In this document: in pieces, positions 46,168 through 55,035 of the stretch
Numbering within the stretch: the first letter of the stretch is position 1
Layout of the letters: every line of letters begins with the position of its first letter
Source: Streptomyces sp. ASQP_92
GTDB taxonomy: Bacteria > Actinomycetota > Actinomycetes > Streptomycetales > Streptomycetaceae
Length of the DNA stretch: 64,000 bases
Reading direction: 5' to 3'
Assembly (NCBI RefSeq): GCF_025399895.1
Contig: NZ_JAODUA010000001.1
Span: 248,001-312,000, forward strand
The notes under the pieces: model-generated
Told to the model about the DNA's origin: nothing
Databases searched by the model: none
What the model saw: the letters and a program-made list of their open reading frames with translations, nothing else
Program-made: the position numbers and the translations under genes

Positions 46168-47568
46168 ATGCGCAAGGCGCTCAGATGGCTGCTGTCGCTG
46201 GTCGTGCTGACAGGCACGATGGCCGCGACGGGAGCCACGGCCGGGGCGGCCACCGCCGCCGAGCCGGACATCAAGGACCGCATCCTGGCGATACCCGGGG
46301 TGAGCCTCATCGCGGAGAAGCCGTACAACGGCTACCGCTACTTCGTGCTGAGTTTCACCCAGCCCGTCGACCACCACAACCCGTACCGCCGGGCCACCTT
46401 CCAGCAGCGGATCACCGTGCTGCACAAGGACACGGACCGGCCGACGGTCATGTACACCAGCGGCTACGAGGTCTCCACCAACCCCAGCCGCTCCGAGCCG
46501 ACGGCGATCGTCGACGGCAACCAGGTGTCCGTCGAGTACCGGTTCTTCCCCCAGTCGCGGCCCACGCCCACCGACTGGTCCAAGGACGACATCTGGCAGG
46601 CGGCCAGTGACCAGCACGCCATCTTCCAGGCCCTGAAGCCGGTGTACGCCAAGAACTGGCTGACCACGGGCGCCTCGAAGGGCGGCATGACGGCCACGTA
46701 CTACAAGCGCTTCTACCCCCGTGACATGGACGGCGTCGTCGCGTACGTCGCCCCCAACGACGTGGTGAACAACGAGGATTCGGCCTACGACCGGTTCTTC
46801 CGGACGGTCGGCACCAAGGAGTGCCGCGACAAGCTGGAGGGCGTGCAGCGGCAGGCGCTGGTGCGGCGGGCGCCCCTGGAGAAGAAGTACCAGGAGTACG
46901 CGACCGCGAACGGCTACACCTTCGCGACGGTCGGCACCCTCGACAAGGCGTACGAGGCGGTCGTGCTCGATTACGTCTGGGGCTTCTGGCAGTATCACCT
47001 GCTCGCCGAGTGCGACACGCTCCCGGCGGACCCGGAGCACGCCACCGACCAGGCGATCTGGGACTCGGTCGACACGATCTCCGGCTTCTCGTTCTACACC
47101 GACCAGGGTCTTGCTCCCTACACGGCGTACTACTACCAGGCCGGTACGCAGCTCGGCTCGCCCACCATCAAGCAGCCCTGGCTCGGCAACCTGAGCCGCT
47201 ACGGGTACCAGCCGCCGCGCAACTTCGTGCCGCGGGACATCCCGATGCGGTTCCAGCCGTGGGCGATGCGGGACGTCGACTCGTGGGTCAAGCACCATGC
47301 CGACCACATGCTGTACGTGTACGGGCAGAACGACCCGTGGGGTGCGGAGCGGTTCTCGCTGGGAGCGGGGGCGCGGGACTCCTACGTCTATACGGTGGCG
47401 GGGGGCAACCACGGTTCCAAGGTGGCGCTGCTCGCGGCGGAGCAGAAGGCGGCGGCGACGTCGGCGATTCTTCGGTGGGCGGGGGTTGGGGCGGGGACGG
47501 TCCGCCCCACCTTCGACGCGAAGCTGGACACATCCCCCTCCCTCCACGAGCCCACCCTCCACCCCTAA
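46168..47568 (+). CDS. Secreted S28-type tripeptidyl aminopeptidase
   Basis: 466 residues with an N-terminal signal peptide (LLSLVVLTGTMAATGATAGA). The nucleophile Ser is in TTGASKGGMTATYY near residue 172. The His of the triad is in AGGNHGSKV near 415, and the Asp is probably in GQNDPWG. It resembles Streptomyces S28 prolyl tri/tetrapeptidyl aminopeptidases that trim extracellular proproteins and peptides, such as the transglutaminase-processing enzyme. Repeat cluster 4 follows its stop codon. Confidence 0.9.
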   Translation: MRKALRWLLSLVVLTGTMAATGATAGAATAAEPDIKDRILAIPGVSLIAEKPYNGYRYFVLSFTQPVDHHNPYRRATFQQRITVLHKDTDRPTVMYTSGYEVSTNPSRSEPTAIVDGNQVSVEYRFFPQSRPTPTDWSKDDIWQAASDQHAIFQALKPVYAKNWLTTGASKGGMTATYYKRFYPRDMDGVVAYVAPNDVVNNEDSAYDRFFRTVGTKECRDKLEGVQRQALVRRAPLEKKYQEYATANGYTFATVGTLDKAYEAVVLDYVWGFWQYHLLAECDTLPADPEHATDQAIWDSVDTISGFSFYTDQGLAPYTAYYYQAGTQLGSPTIKQPWLGNLSRYGYQPPRNFVPRDIPMRFQPWAMRDVDSWVKHHADHMLYVYGQNDPWGAERFSLGAGARDSYVYTVAGGNHGSKVALLAAEQKAAATSAILRWAGVGAGTVRPTFDAKLDTSPSLHEPTLHP

Positions 47569-47574
47569 CCCCCT

Positions 47575-48154
47575 GGGCCCCGGCCCGCCCGGGGCCCAGA
47601 CCCCACCCCCCTCTGCGCAGTTCCCCGCGCCCCCAAAACCCCTTGGGTCTGCGGCCCGTGCCCCCCTCTGCGCAGTTCCCCGCGCCCCTAAACCCTCTCG
47701 ATCCTGCGGATCGTGCCCCCTTCTCGCGCAGTTCCCCGCGCCCCCCAAAAGCCCTTCGGTCTGCGGATCGTGCCCCCTTCTCGCGCCGTTCCCCGCGCCC
47801 CCAAAAAAACCGCCTTCGTCCGCGGACCGTGCCCCCTTCTCGCGCAGTTCCTCGCGCCCCTGAAACCCGCCTTCGTCTGCGGATCGTGGTCGCTCCTCGC
47901 GCAGTTCCCCGCGCCCCTTAGCGGTACTGGTGCTGGCCCGCACGGGGCACCTCAGCCCGTCCGGCGTTTGAGGACGAGCGCCCTTAAGGCGCGAACGGGG
48001 TCTAGGGCGGAGCCCCAGGAAGGCCCGAACCAATCAACCCGCTGCACGGGCGGGTGGGTGGGAAAACCCCCGGGGTCTGGGGCGGAGCCCCAGGGAGGCC
48101 CGAACCAATCAACCCGCTGCACGGGCGGGTGGGTGGGCGAACCCCCCCAGGGGG
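47575..48154. repeat. Composite intergenic repeat cluster 4 (convergent region)
   Basis: No gene is supported here. Six phased units carry the complement of GGGCGCGGGGAACTGCGCGA, near 47,613, 47,669, 47,725, 47,783, 47,840 and 47,898. The linker hairpin GCGCCTTAAGGGCGC (minus strand) and hairpin units (48,002-48,018 with one G-T change; 48,077-48,093) follow up to the GH3 stop. Read from the GH3 gene the order is again hairpins then phased units. Confidence 0.9.
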
Positions 48155-49978
48155 TCAGTACGTCAGGCCGTAGCCGATCGGGTACAGGGCGCGCGCGGGG
48201 TCGTCCGCGCGGGGTACGGCCACCGGGAGGCGCCCGCGCGGACGGCCGAGCCCGGCCAACACCCGCACCGCCGCCCGGAGTTCGACATCCGTCCAGGAGT
48301 ACGTGGCGAGCGACGCCCCGAACCCGCTGACGTACGCGATGTCGTACGGGTTGCGCAGCGCGAGGTGGACCACGGGCACCCCGCTCGCGCCCAGCGCCGC
48401 GACCAGACGGCTCTGCGCACCCCCCGCCCCCGCGTTGTACGTGCCCACGATCACCGCGTCCTGCCCCGCCGCCGCAGCCACCGCCGCCTGGATCTGCGCC
48501 GGGGAGGGCAGCGTTCCCGTGGGCAACACCGTGGTGCGGAAGCCGAGTTCGGTCAGGGCCGAGGCCAGGACCGTGGTGGGCGGGCCCGTCGTGCCGGACG
48601 GGGAGGCGGGGTCGGCGCCCACGATCAGGAGCCGGCGGTGCGAGCGCCGGGACAGCGGCAGCAGCCCCCGACGGTTGGCGAGCAGGGTCGTGGTGCGCTC
48701 GGCGATCTCGTCGGCGGCGTTCAAGTGGGCCCGGGCACCGACCGTACGGTCCACACCGCGCGCGGTGACATAGGGCCGGGCGAACAGACCCCGCCGCTCC
48801 TTGAGCCGCAGGATGCGCAGCAGCGACGCGTCGAGGCGGGCCTCGCTCAGCTCCCCGCTCGACACCGCCGCCCGTACGCCGTTGAAGGCCACGTCCAGCT
48901 TGGGCGGGTCGAGGAGCTGGTCGACGCCCGCCTTCAGGGCCAGCACCGGCACCCGGTCGTCGCCGTACTTGTCGCGTACGCCCTGCATCCCGAGCGAGTC
49001 GGTGACGATGACGCCGTCGAAGCCGAGCTGTTCGCGCAGGATGCCGGTGAGAATGGGGCGGGACAGGGTGGCCGGGTCGTTGCTCGGGTCGAGCGCGGGG
49101 AACTGGATGTGCGCCGTCATGATCGCGTCGATCCCGGCGGCGATCGCGGCCCGGAACGGCGGCGCGTCCAGCCGTTCCCACTCCTCGCGGCTGTGGGTGA
49201 TGACCGGGATGCCGGTGTGGCTGTCGACGGTGGTGTCGCCGTGTCCGGGGAAGTGCTTGGCGGTGGCGGCCACCGAGGACTCCTGGTAGCCGCGCACCTC
49301 GGCCGCGACCATGCGGGCCACGGCCGCCGGATCCGCGCCGAAGGACCGTACGCCGATCACCGGGTTGGCCGGGTTGACGTTCACGTCGGCGTCGGGGGAG
49401 TAGTCCTGCCGGATGCCGATCGCCGCGAGCTCCGCGCCCGAGATGCGGCCCAGGGTGCGGGCGTCGCGCGCCGAGCCGCCCGCGCCCATCGCCATCGCGC
49501 CCGGGAACAGCGTGGCGGGCTTGCCGACGCGGCACACCGCGCCGTGCTCCTGGTCGGTCGCGATCAGCAGCGGCAGCGGTACGCGCTGGGCGAGCCCGGC
49601 CGCCTGGATGCCGTTGGACAGCTCGGCGATCTGGTGCGGGTCGCGGGTGTTGTGCGCCCAGGAGAAGTAGATGATGCCGCCGACGTGGTACCTGGCGATG
49701 AGTTCGGCCGCATCGCGCACGCCGAGTTCGCGCAGGTTGGCGTCGATGTCCGCCTGGTCGGGCGCGGTCGCGGAGTGCCCGTAGACGCGCATGACGAAGA
49801 GCTGCCCGATCTTTTCCTCGACCGACATACGGGCGATGAGCGCGCGCAGTCCGCGGTCGCGGCCGACCGCGTCCGGGGCATCGAGGGCGTGGGCGGGAAG
49901 CTGGGCGCCGAGGGCGGTCATGGCGGCCACGGCGGCGGTGGAGGTGAGGAGGCTGCGTCTTGAGGTGCGGTGCTGCAC
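48155..49978 (-). CDS. Secreted GH3 beta-N-acetylhexosaminidase
   Basis: 607 residues from the GTG at 49978 (GAAGGAG upstream); the longer open frame is not supported. A twin-Arg leader (TSRRSLLTSTAAVAAMTALG) suggests Tat export. The barrel domain has the NagZ-type motif KHFPGHGDTTVDSH, whose His-Asp pair acts as acid/base. The nucleophile Asp is in VIVTDSLGM. A C-terminal GH3 alpha/beta domain follows (LLIVGADPAS, VVHLALRNPYDI). It would trim N-acetylglucosamine from muropeptide or chitin-like glycans. I saw no dre site before it. Confidence 0.9.
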   Translation of the reverse strand: MQHRTSRRSLLTSTAAVAAMTALGAQLPAHALDAPDAVGRDRGLRALIARMSVEEKIGQLFVMRVYGHSATAPDQADIDANLRELGVRDAAELIARYHVGGIIYFSWAHNTRDPHQIAELSNGIQAAGLAQRVPLPLLIATDQEHGAVCRVGKPATLFPGAMAMGAGGSARDARTLGRISGAELAAIGIRQDYSPDADVNVNPANPVIGVRSFGADPAAVARMVAAEVRGYQESSVAATAKHFPGHGDTTVDSHTGIPVITHSREEWERLDAPPFRAAIAAGIDAIMTAHIQFPALDPSNDPATLSRPILTGILREQLGFDGVIVTDSLGMQGVRDKYGDDRVPVLALKAGVDQLLDPPKLDVAFNGVRAAVSSGELSEARLDASLLRILRLKERRGLFARPYVTARGVDRTVGARAHLNAADEIAERTTTLLANRRGLLPLSRRSHRRLLIVGADPASPSGTTGPPTTVLASALTELGFRTTVLPTGTLPSPAQIQAAVAAAAGQDAVIVGTYNAGAGGAQSRLVAALGASGVPVVHLALRNPYDIAYVSGFGASLATYSWTDVELRAAVRVLAGLGRPRGRLPVAVPRADDPARALYPIGYGLTY

Positions 49979-50134
49979 GTGCGCTCCTTCCGGCGGTGGC
50001 GCCCTGGGAACCGGGTGGTACCCAGGGAACCCGGGAATTGGAAGAAACTTCCAAACTGAACCGATATCCGGAAAGTTACTGCCGGTCAAGGCTATGCGCA
50101 CCGCGCCGTCCGGCGTCGCCGTGAAGTGAGACGC

Positions 50135-50175
50135 CGCCATCGGTGCGGTCAGGGGGACCTCGCGCACCGATGGCG
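50135..50175 (-). terminator. Hairpin downstream of the NAD(P)-binding protein gene
   Basis: A perfect 13-bp stem (CGCCATCGGTGCG / CGCACCGATGGCG) with a 15-base loop lies ~97 bp past the stop codon at 50272. It probably ends that minus-strand transcript before the GH3 promoter. The rest of 49,979-50,271 shows no gene. Confidence 0.6.
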
Positions 50176-50271
50176 ACGGGTTCGGACCGGCTCGCCGCCA
50201 ACTCATCAACTCCCGTGCAAAGAACCGGAGTTGCCGAAAAGCGGCGGCGTGGCCTTACGAAAGAAGAGGCC

Positions 50272-50940
50272 TCAGTCGGACAGGCCGACCGTCTGACGGA
50301 ACGTCGACGGGTCGTCCAGAACCTCCAGCATGCAGTGCGCGACATCGGCCCGCGAGATGATCCCGCCGCCCCGCACGTTGCGCCCCACCTCGGTGCGGTA
50401 ACGCCCGGTCAGCGCCTTGTCGTTGAGGCGCGGCGGACGCAGCGCGGTCCAGTCGAGCGTGCTGGCGCGCAGCACGTCCTCCATCCGCGCGAGATCCGCG
50501 TACCGCTTCTTCAGGATCGCCTTCACGATCGGATACGCGACGCTGCGCTGCATGAACGCGTCGCCCGGGTCGTGCCGGGGCGGGTTGGGCCGCCCCGGCG
50601 ACGGTACGGTGCCGATCGGCGCGGCACTGATCACGACGATGCGGCGCACCCCCGTGGCGCGCATCGCCTCACAGATCGCCCGGGTGCCGCGCTCGGCGAC
50701 GCCGAAGTCCGCCTTGGTGGCGGCCCCCAGCCCGGACAGCACCGCATCGGCCCCGGCCAGCGCCTCGCGCAGCGCGTCCTGGTCCGGCCGGGACAGATCG
50801 ACGGCGACCGTACGGACCTTGTCCGAGGCCACCTTGGCCGGGTCGCGAACCGCCGCGGTCACCTCGTGGCCCGCGGCGACCGCCTGGTGAACGGCGAGCC
50901 GGCCGATACCGCCGCTCGCCGCGAAAATGGTCAGCTTCAT
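50272..50940 (-). CDS. NAD(P)H-binding oxidoreductase (NmrA/BVR-B-like)
   Basis: 222 residues. An atypical SDR Rossmann fold: MKLTIFAASGGIGRLAVHQA at the N-terminus is the dinucleotide motif. AVRDPAKV gives the typical end of the second strand. GVRRIVVISAAP is the fourth strand, without a classical Tyr-x-x-x-Lys, as in NmrA-like proteins. The substrate is unknown. It follows the AhpD-like gene after a 72-bp gap that contains a heptanucleotide tandem repeat. Confidence 0.85.
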   Translation of the reverse strand: MKLTIFAASGGIGRLAVHQAVAAGHEVTAAVRDPAKVASDKVRTVAVDLSRPDQDALREALAGADAVLSGLGAATKADFGVAERGTRAICEAMRATGVRRIVVISAAPIGTVPSPGRPNPPRHDPGDAFMQRSVAYPIVKAILKKRYADLARMEDVLRASTLDWTALRPPRLNDKALTGRYRTEVGRNVRGGGIISRADVAHCMLEVLDDPSTFRQTVGLSD

Positions 50941-50956
50941 GGGTTGCCCGATGTTC

Positions 50957-50998
50957 GTAGTCCGTAGTCCGTAGTCCGTGGTCCGTGGTCCGTGGTCC
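50957..50998. repeat. Heptanucleotide tandem repeat (six units)
   Basis: Three GTAGTCC units are followed by three GTGGTCC units in perfect register, in the gap between the AhpD-like gene and the NAD(P)-binding protein gene. The unit length is not a multiple of three and the array is intergenic, so unit changes would alter spacing only. Confidence 0.9.
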
Positions 50999-51012
50999 GC
51001 GCGGCTCGGCGG

Positions 51013-51468
51013 TTACCAGGTCCCCCCGGCGACCTGCCGGGTGGTGGCGTTGAGCCGGTTGAAGAGGTTGGTCACGCCGATCATGAGGACGAGCGAGGCC
51101 AGGCCCTTCTCGTCGTAGTGGCGGGCCGCCTCGTCCCACACCTCGTCGGACACCGCGTCCGGGCGGTCGGCGAGCCGGGTGGAGGCCTCGGCGAGTGCGA
51201 GGGCCGCGCGCTCGGCGTCGCTGAAGAACGGCGCCTCCCGCCAGGCCGCGACGGTGGCCAGCTTGTCCTCGTCCACACCGTTCTTGCGGGCGCTGGTGAT
51301 GCCTCCGTACACACACGGGGCACAGCCGTTGATCTGGCTGGCCCGCAGGTGCACCAGCTCCAGGGTGGACCCGGGAACCCCGCCCTCCTTGGCCGCCGCG
51401 AGGATGCCCAGGATGGCCGGCATGGCGCTGGGGATGACGTGTGCGGGGCTCTTCATACGTGCCTGCAT
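51013..51468 (-). CDS. AhpD-like carboxymuconolactone decarboxylase family protein
   Basis: 151 residues from the ATG at 51468. The conserved core is ASQINGCAPCVYGGITSARK with the redox CxxC. In AhpD the motif continues CxxCxxxH, and here Tyr-Gly-Gly occupies that region, so the proton-relay His is not obvious. Helices with NLFNRLNATT near the end match the family. A peroxide or organic radical detoxification role is likely but not certain. Just downstream on the same strand is the NAD(P)H-binding protein, a possible redox partner. Confidence 0.85.
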   Translation of the reverse strand: MQARMKSPAHVIPSAMPAILGILAAAKEGGVPGSTLELVHLRASQINGCAPCVYGGITSARKNGVDEDKLATVAAWREAPFFSDAERAALALAEASTRLADRPDAVSDEVWDEAARHYDEKGLASLVLMIGVTNLFNRLNATTRQVAGGTW

Positions 51469-51656
51469 GGCTGCGACTCCTGTGTGCCGGGGCGATGTGC
51501 CTGCTTCTCGTTGGCTTTCACCGCCCTGACACGGCGGCGTACGGAGATGTGACAGCCCGGCCGAACTTCTTTCCCACCACCCTGGGCGCGGCATGACGTA
51601 CGGCTCCCACGTCGCCCCGCCGTCCCGCGACACCCGCAACGCCAGCGCGGGCCCGG

Positions 51657-51878
51657 CTACCAGTTGCCCCCATGACGGGCGGCCTTCTCCATCAGCCATG
51701 CGCACACCTCCTCTTCCTCCCGCGCGGAGGCGGCCCGCAGATCACCCACGGCGACGGTCGCGACGAAGTACACGAACCGCACCCGCCGCCAGTCACCGTC
51801 CGTACCGATCACCTTGCCGGGCCCGTACACGTCGGTACCGGTGTGGGCGACGTACGTCCCCACGTCGTGGGCTTCCAT
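51657..51878 (-). CDS. Hypothetical 73-aa protein
   Basis: 73 residues from the ATG at 51878. The protein begins MEAHDVGTYVAHTGTDVYGP and has strands around GKVIGTDGDWRRVRFVYFVA, then an acidic helix AREEEEVCAWLMEKAA. This looks like a small beta-barrel domain (SH3-like, distantly like DUF3553). It is not recognised further. It is divergent from the XRE/DUF397 pair across 113 bp and may be part of that cassette. Confidence 0.65.
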   Translation of the reverse strand: MEAHDVGTYVAHTGTDVYGPGKVIGTDGDWRRVRFVYFVATVAVGDLRAASAREEEEVCAWLMEKAARHGGNW

Positions 51879-51991
51879 GCGACGGCCTCTCACTGTGTGT
51901 GTCGTTTCGCTCACAGCGTGGCGTGACGTTCCGTACGCTGAACAGTGCACGGACAGTGACAACGGAGGCCGCACAAAAGGGAGTTGATGGC

Positions 51992-52816
51992 GTGGCGATC
52001 GAGGACAACCCGGTATCCCGGATCAAGTACGGCGAGGAACTCAGGGCCCGGCGCGAGGCGGCCGGACTCACCCAGGAGGAGCTCAGTCAACGTGCGGTCA
52101 TGTCGCGCACGCACATCGCCCACATCGAGGCGGGCCGCCGCCGACCGGACATCGCGGACGCGCGGCGGCTGGACGTGGTGCTGGGGACGGGGGGCTTCTT
52201 TGAGCGGTTCCTGCCCGCGCTGGACGGCCGCAAGGTGGCAGAACACTTCGAGGAGGCGCTTGAGTTCGAGGGCCAGGCGACGGTGATTCGTGGTTACGCC
52301 GCCAAGTTGGTTCCCGGAATTCTTCAGACGGAGGCGTACGCGCGCGAGGTGCTGAGCTCCGGCGCCTTCCCGAAGAGCGACGAAGAGCGGGACATGATGA
52401 TCAGGACTCGACTCGAACGTGCTCGTGTGCTGGAAGAGTTTCACTCGCCCGTGGTGTGGTCCCTGCTGGACGAGGCGGTACTCCGCCGCCCGATAGGTGG
52501 GCCAGCCGTGATGTGCGAACAGTTGCGGCACATCGCCGCGTTGGGTGAGAGCCGTCGTATCCGGGTGCATGTGCTCCCCTTCGACACGGGCTTCCACGCC
52601 CTGCTGGAGGGGATCGTGTCCCTCATGTGGTTCGAGGACCTCCCGCCCATCGCGTATGTCGAGGGCCTGCGAACAGGCAGAGTGTGGGAACTTCCGTCCG
52701 TAGTGAGGGAATGCCAGGTGGCCTACGATCACGCGCTAGGTGACGCGATGTCGCATCGTAAGTCCCTGGCGCTGATCAGGTCCGTGGCGGAGGATTACGA
52801 GCATGAATCGCAGTGA
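51992..52816 (+). CDS. XRE-family regulator with DUF5753 (with DUF397 partner)
   Basis: 274 residues from the GTG at 51992 (GGGAG nine bases upstream). The XRE helix-turn-helix covers about 9-65 (LRARREAAGLTQEELSQRAV, SRTHIAHIEAGRRRPD). DUF5753 follows (from about 100, YAAKLVPGILQTEAYAREVL). This is the standard WhiJ-like regulator that pairs with a DUF397 protein. The DUF397 gene overlaps its last 14 bp. Confidence 0.9.
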   Translation: MAIEDNPVSRIKYGEELRARREAAGLTQEELSQRAVMSRTHIAHIEAGRRRPDIADARRLDVVLGTGGFFERFLPALDGRKVAEHFEEALEFEGQATVIRGYAAKLVPGILQTEAYAREVLSSGAFPKSDEERDMMIRTRLERARVLEEFHSPVVWSLLDEAVLRRPIGGPAVMCEQLRHIAALGESRRIRVHVLPFDTGFHALLEGIVSLMWFEDLPPIAYVEGLRTGRVWELPSVVRECQVAYDHALGDAMSHRKSLALIRSVAEDYEHESQ

Positions 52817-53090
52817 GCAGAACGTGCCCGACGCCTCCGTGCTGACCGGTTGGAGGAAGTCCAGTTACAGCGGTGGCGAAAGTGGGGACTGCCTCGAAGT
52901 CACCGAGGTCTGGCGGAAGTCCACCTACAGCGGCGGAACCAGCGGCGACTGCTTGGAGTTCAGCGGCTCCTGCGCCACGTGCGTACCCGTGCGGGACAGC
53001 AAGAACCCGACCGGCCCGGCCGTCGTGTTCGGCCCGGAGGCCTGGGGCGCGTTCGTGGGGGCGGTCAAGGGCGGGGCGCTGGGTCGCTGA
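52803..53090 (+). CDS. DUF397 protein with an internal motif duplication
   Basis: 95 residues. The DUF397 core WRKSSYSGGESGDCLEV (residues 17-33) is followed by a second copy WRKSTYSGGTSGDCLEF (37-53). The second copy continues into the usual CVPVRDSKNPTGPAVVFG end. Ordinary members have one copy and ~65 residues, so the first motif is an added 60-bp duplication. The protein is the expected partner of the overlapping XRE/DUF5753 regulator (WhiJ/BldB-type systems). Its 3' end overlaps the convergent LysR gene by 26 bp. Confidence 0.88.
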   Translation: MNRSEQNVPDASVLTGWRKSSYSGGESGDCLEVTEVWRKSTYSGGTSGDCLEFSGSCATCVPVRDSKNPTGPAVVFGPEAWGAFVGAVKGGALGR

Positions 53091-53985
53091 GGGTCGCCCA
53101 GGCCTCGCGGAGGGCGTGGACCGTTGCCGTGATCGCGGGGCGGCGGGCCGCGCCGGTACGCCACAGGGCGTAGACGTGACGGGTCGGGACCGGGTCGAGG
53201 CGTAGGGCCACGACGCCGTCGGGGAGCGGTCCCCGGCCCAGTCGCGGTATCAGCGCTATGCCCAAACCCGCGCGCACCAGGGCGAGTTGGGTGTGGTACT
53301 CGGCGGCCTGGTGGCGCAGTTCCGGCTCGTGGCCGTCGGCGCGCAGGGTGCGGACGAGCCAGTCGTGGCAGACCGAGCCGGGCGGCTGGCAGATCCAGGG
53401 TTCGTGGGCGAGGTCGGCCCGGTGGATGACCGCGCGGGTGGCGAGGGCGTGGTCGCCCGGGACCAGTACGTCGCAGAGGTCGTCGCCGATGTGGGCGTGC
53501 TCGACACCGTCGGGCGCGGGCAGCGGTGCGATGTCCCAGTCGTGGGCGACGGCGAGGTCGAGGACACCCTTGGCGACGAGGTCGACGGAGAGGTGCGGAT
53601 CGACTTCGGACAACCGCGCGCGCAGGGTGGGGTGTTGGCGGGCGAGGGCGGCGAGCGTGGCGGGGAGGAGTCCGCGCGCGGCCGTCGCGAAGGCGCCGAT
53701 GGTCAGATCGCCGGTGGGCAGCCCGCGCCGCTCTTCGAGCGTGGTCTCCGTACGCTCGACGATGGCCAGCAACTCCCCTGCGGCGGCGACGAGATGGAGC
53801 GCGTCCTCGGTGAGCGCGATGCCCCGGCCCCGGCGTTCCAGGAGGGTCGTACGGGTCTCGCGTTCGAGCTTGGAGATCTGCTGGGAGATCGCGGACGGGG
53901 TGTAGCCGAGCGTGGCGGCAGCGGCGGCGACCGAGCCGTGGACGTGGACCGCGTGCAGCGCGCGCAGCCGGGCCAGATCGAGCAC
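53065..53985 (-). CDS. LysR-family transcriptional regulator
   Basis: 306 residues. The N-terminal LysR helix-turn-helix (LARLRALHAVHVHGSVAAAA, GYTPSAISQQISKLERETRT) is followed by the two-lobed effector domain. It is divergent from the EamA transporter gene over 135 bp, the classic LysR arrangement, so it most likely controls that exporter. Its stop lies inside the end of the DUF397 gene. Confidence 0.9.
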   Translation of the reverse strand: MLDLARLRALHAVHVHGSVAAAAATLGYTPSAISQQISKLERETRTTLLERRGRGIALTEDALHLVAAAGELLAIVERTETTLEERRGLPTGDLTIGAFATAARGLLPATLAALARQHPTLRARLSEVDPHLSVDLVAKGVLDLAVAHDWDIAPLPAPDGVEHAHIGDDLCDVLVPGDHALATRAVIHRADLAHEPWICQPPGSVCHDWLVRTLRADGHEPELRHQAAEYHTQLALVRAGLGIALIPRLGRGPLPDGVVALRLDPVPTRHVYALWRTGAARRPAITATVHALREAWATLSDPAPRP

Positions 53986-54120
53986 GGGACCTCACTCCAG
54001 GGGGACGTGAACAGGGCAGCTCACGTGGGCCGGCGGATCATGCGGATTAAGCGGTGCTTCATCCCATCATCAAGGAATCCGCGCTGGTGCTGAACGGTCC
54101 GGGGCAGTGATCCTCGACGC

Positions 54121-55035
54121 ATGCGTCCCGTACATATCTCGCTCGCCGTGCTGGTCACCGCCGTCTGGGGAGTCAACTTCGTCGTCATCGACGTGGGGCT
54201 CGGCCACTTCCCGCCGCTGCTGTTCTCCGCCCTGCGCTTCCTGGTCGCGGCGCTGCCCGCCGTGTTCTTCGTGGGGCGGCCCAAGGTCGCCTGGAAGTGG
54301 ATCGTGGCGGTGGGGCTCGTGCTGGGGGTGGCGAAGTTCGGGCTGCTGTTCATCGGGATGAGCCAGGGGATGCCGGCCGGTCTTTCCTCGCTCGTCCTTC
54401 AGGTGCAGGCCGTGTTCACGGTGGTCGTGGCGACGACCGTACTGGGTGAACGGCTGGGCGGCGTGAGGCTGTTGGGGATGGGCGTGGCGCTGGCGGGGAT
54501 CGTGGTGGCGGGGATCGACGAGGGGTCGGGCGGGCCGTTGCTCGGCTTCTCGCTGACGGTGGGCGCGGCGGCGTGCTGGGGCGTGTCGAACGTCCTGACC
54601 CGCAGGGCGGCGCCGCCCGACGCGCTGAACTTCATGGTGTGGGTCTCCGTCGTCCCCGTACTGCCGCTGCTGGCGTTGTCCCTGCTGTTCGAGGGCCCGG
54701 CGCGGGACGCCGAGGCGCTGGCCGGGTTCGACTGGGGCGGGGCGGGGGCGCTGGTGTACGTGGCGTGGATCAGTACGGTGTTCGGCTTCGGGGCGTGGGG
54801 GATGCTGCTGCGCCGCTACCCGGCGTCGTCGGTGGCGCCGTTCAGCCTGCTGGTGCCGGTGTTCGGCATGTCCTCGGCGGCGCTGCTGCTCGGCGAGTCG
54901 GTGACGCCGCTGCGGTGGTGCGCGGCGGCGCTGCTCGTGGGCGGGGTGGCGGTGACCTCGCTGTCCCGTCCGGCGACGCCGGCCCCGATGCCCGAGGCGG
55001 GGACGCGTCCGCTAGCCGCCGGACTCTCCGGGTGA
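54121..55035 (+). CDS. EamA/DMT-superfamily transporter
   Basis: 304 residues with ten predicted helices in two EamA repeats (first HISLAVLVTAVWGVNFVVID, second from about residue 145, LLGFSLTVGAAACWGVSNVL). The GES/GE sequence between repeat ends (TTVLGERLGG, LLLGESVTPLRW) is typical. It probably exports an amino acid or metabolite under the divergent LysR regulator. The last 24 bp overlap the convergent response regulator gene. Confidence 0.89.
   Translation: MRPVHISLAVLVTAVWGVNFVVIDVGLGHFPPLLFSALRFLVAALPAVFFVGRPKVAWKWIVAVGLVLGVAKFGLLFIGMSQGMPAGLSSLVLQVQAVFTVVVATTVLGERLGGVRLLGMGVALAGIVVAGIDEGSGGPLLGFSLTVGAAACWGVSNVLTRRAAPPDALNFMVWVSVVPVLPLLALSLLFEGPARDAEALAGFDWGGAGALVYVAWISTVFGFGAWGMLLRRYPASSVAPFSLLVPVFGMSSAALLLGESVTPLRWCAAALLVGGVAVTSLSRPATPAPMPEAGTRPLAAGLSG

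Noticed and set aside
47713..48330. Open frames across repeat clusters (for example here and at 60,530-61,169)
   Set aside because: They consist only of translated repeat units in several frames, with no ribosome site or family resemblance.
49979..50209. N-terminal extension of the GH3 enzyme
   Set aside because: The Tat-like signal peptide begins at the GTG at 49,978, which has a good ribosome site.
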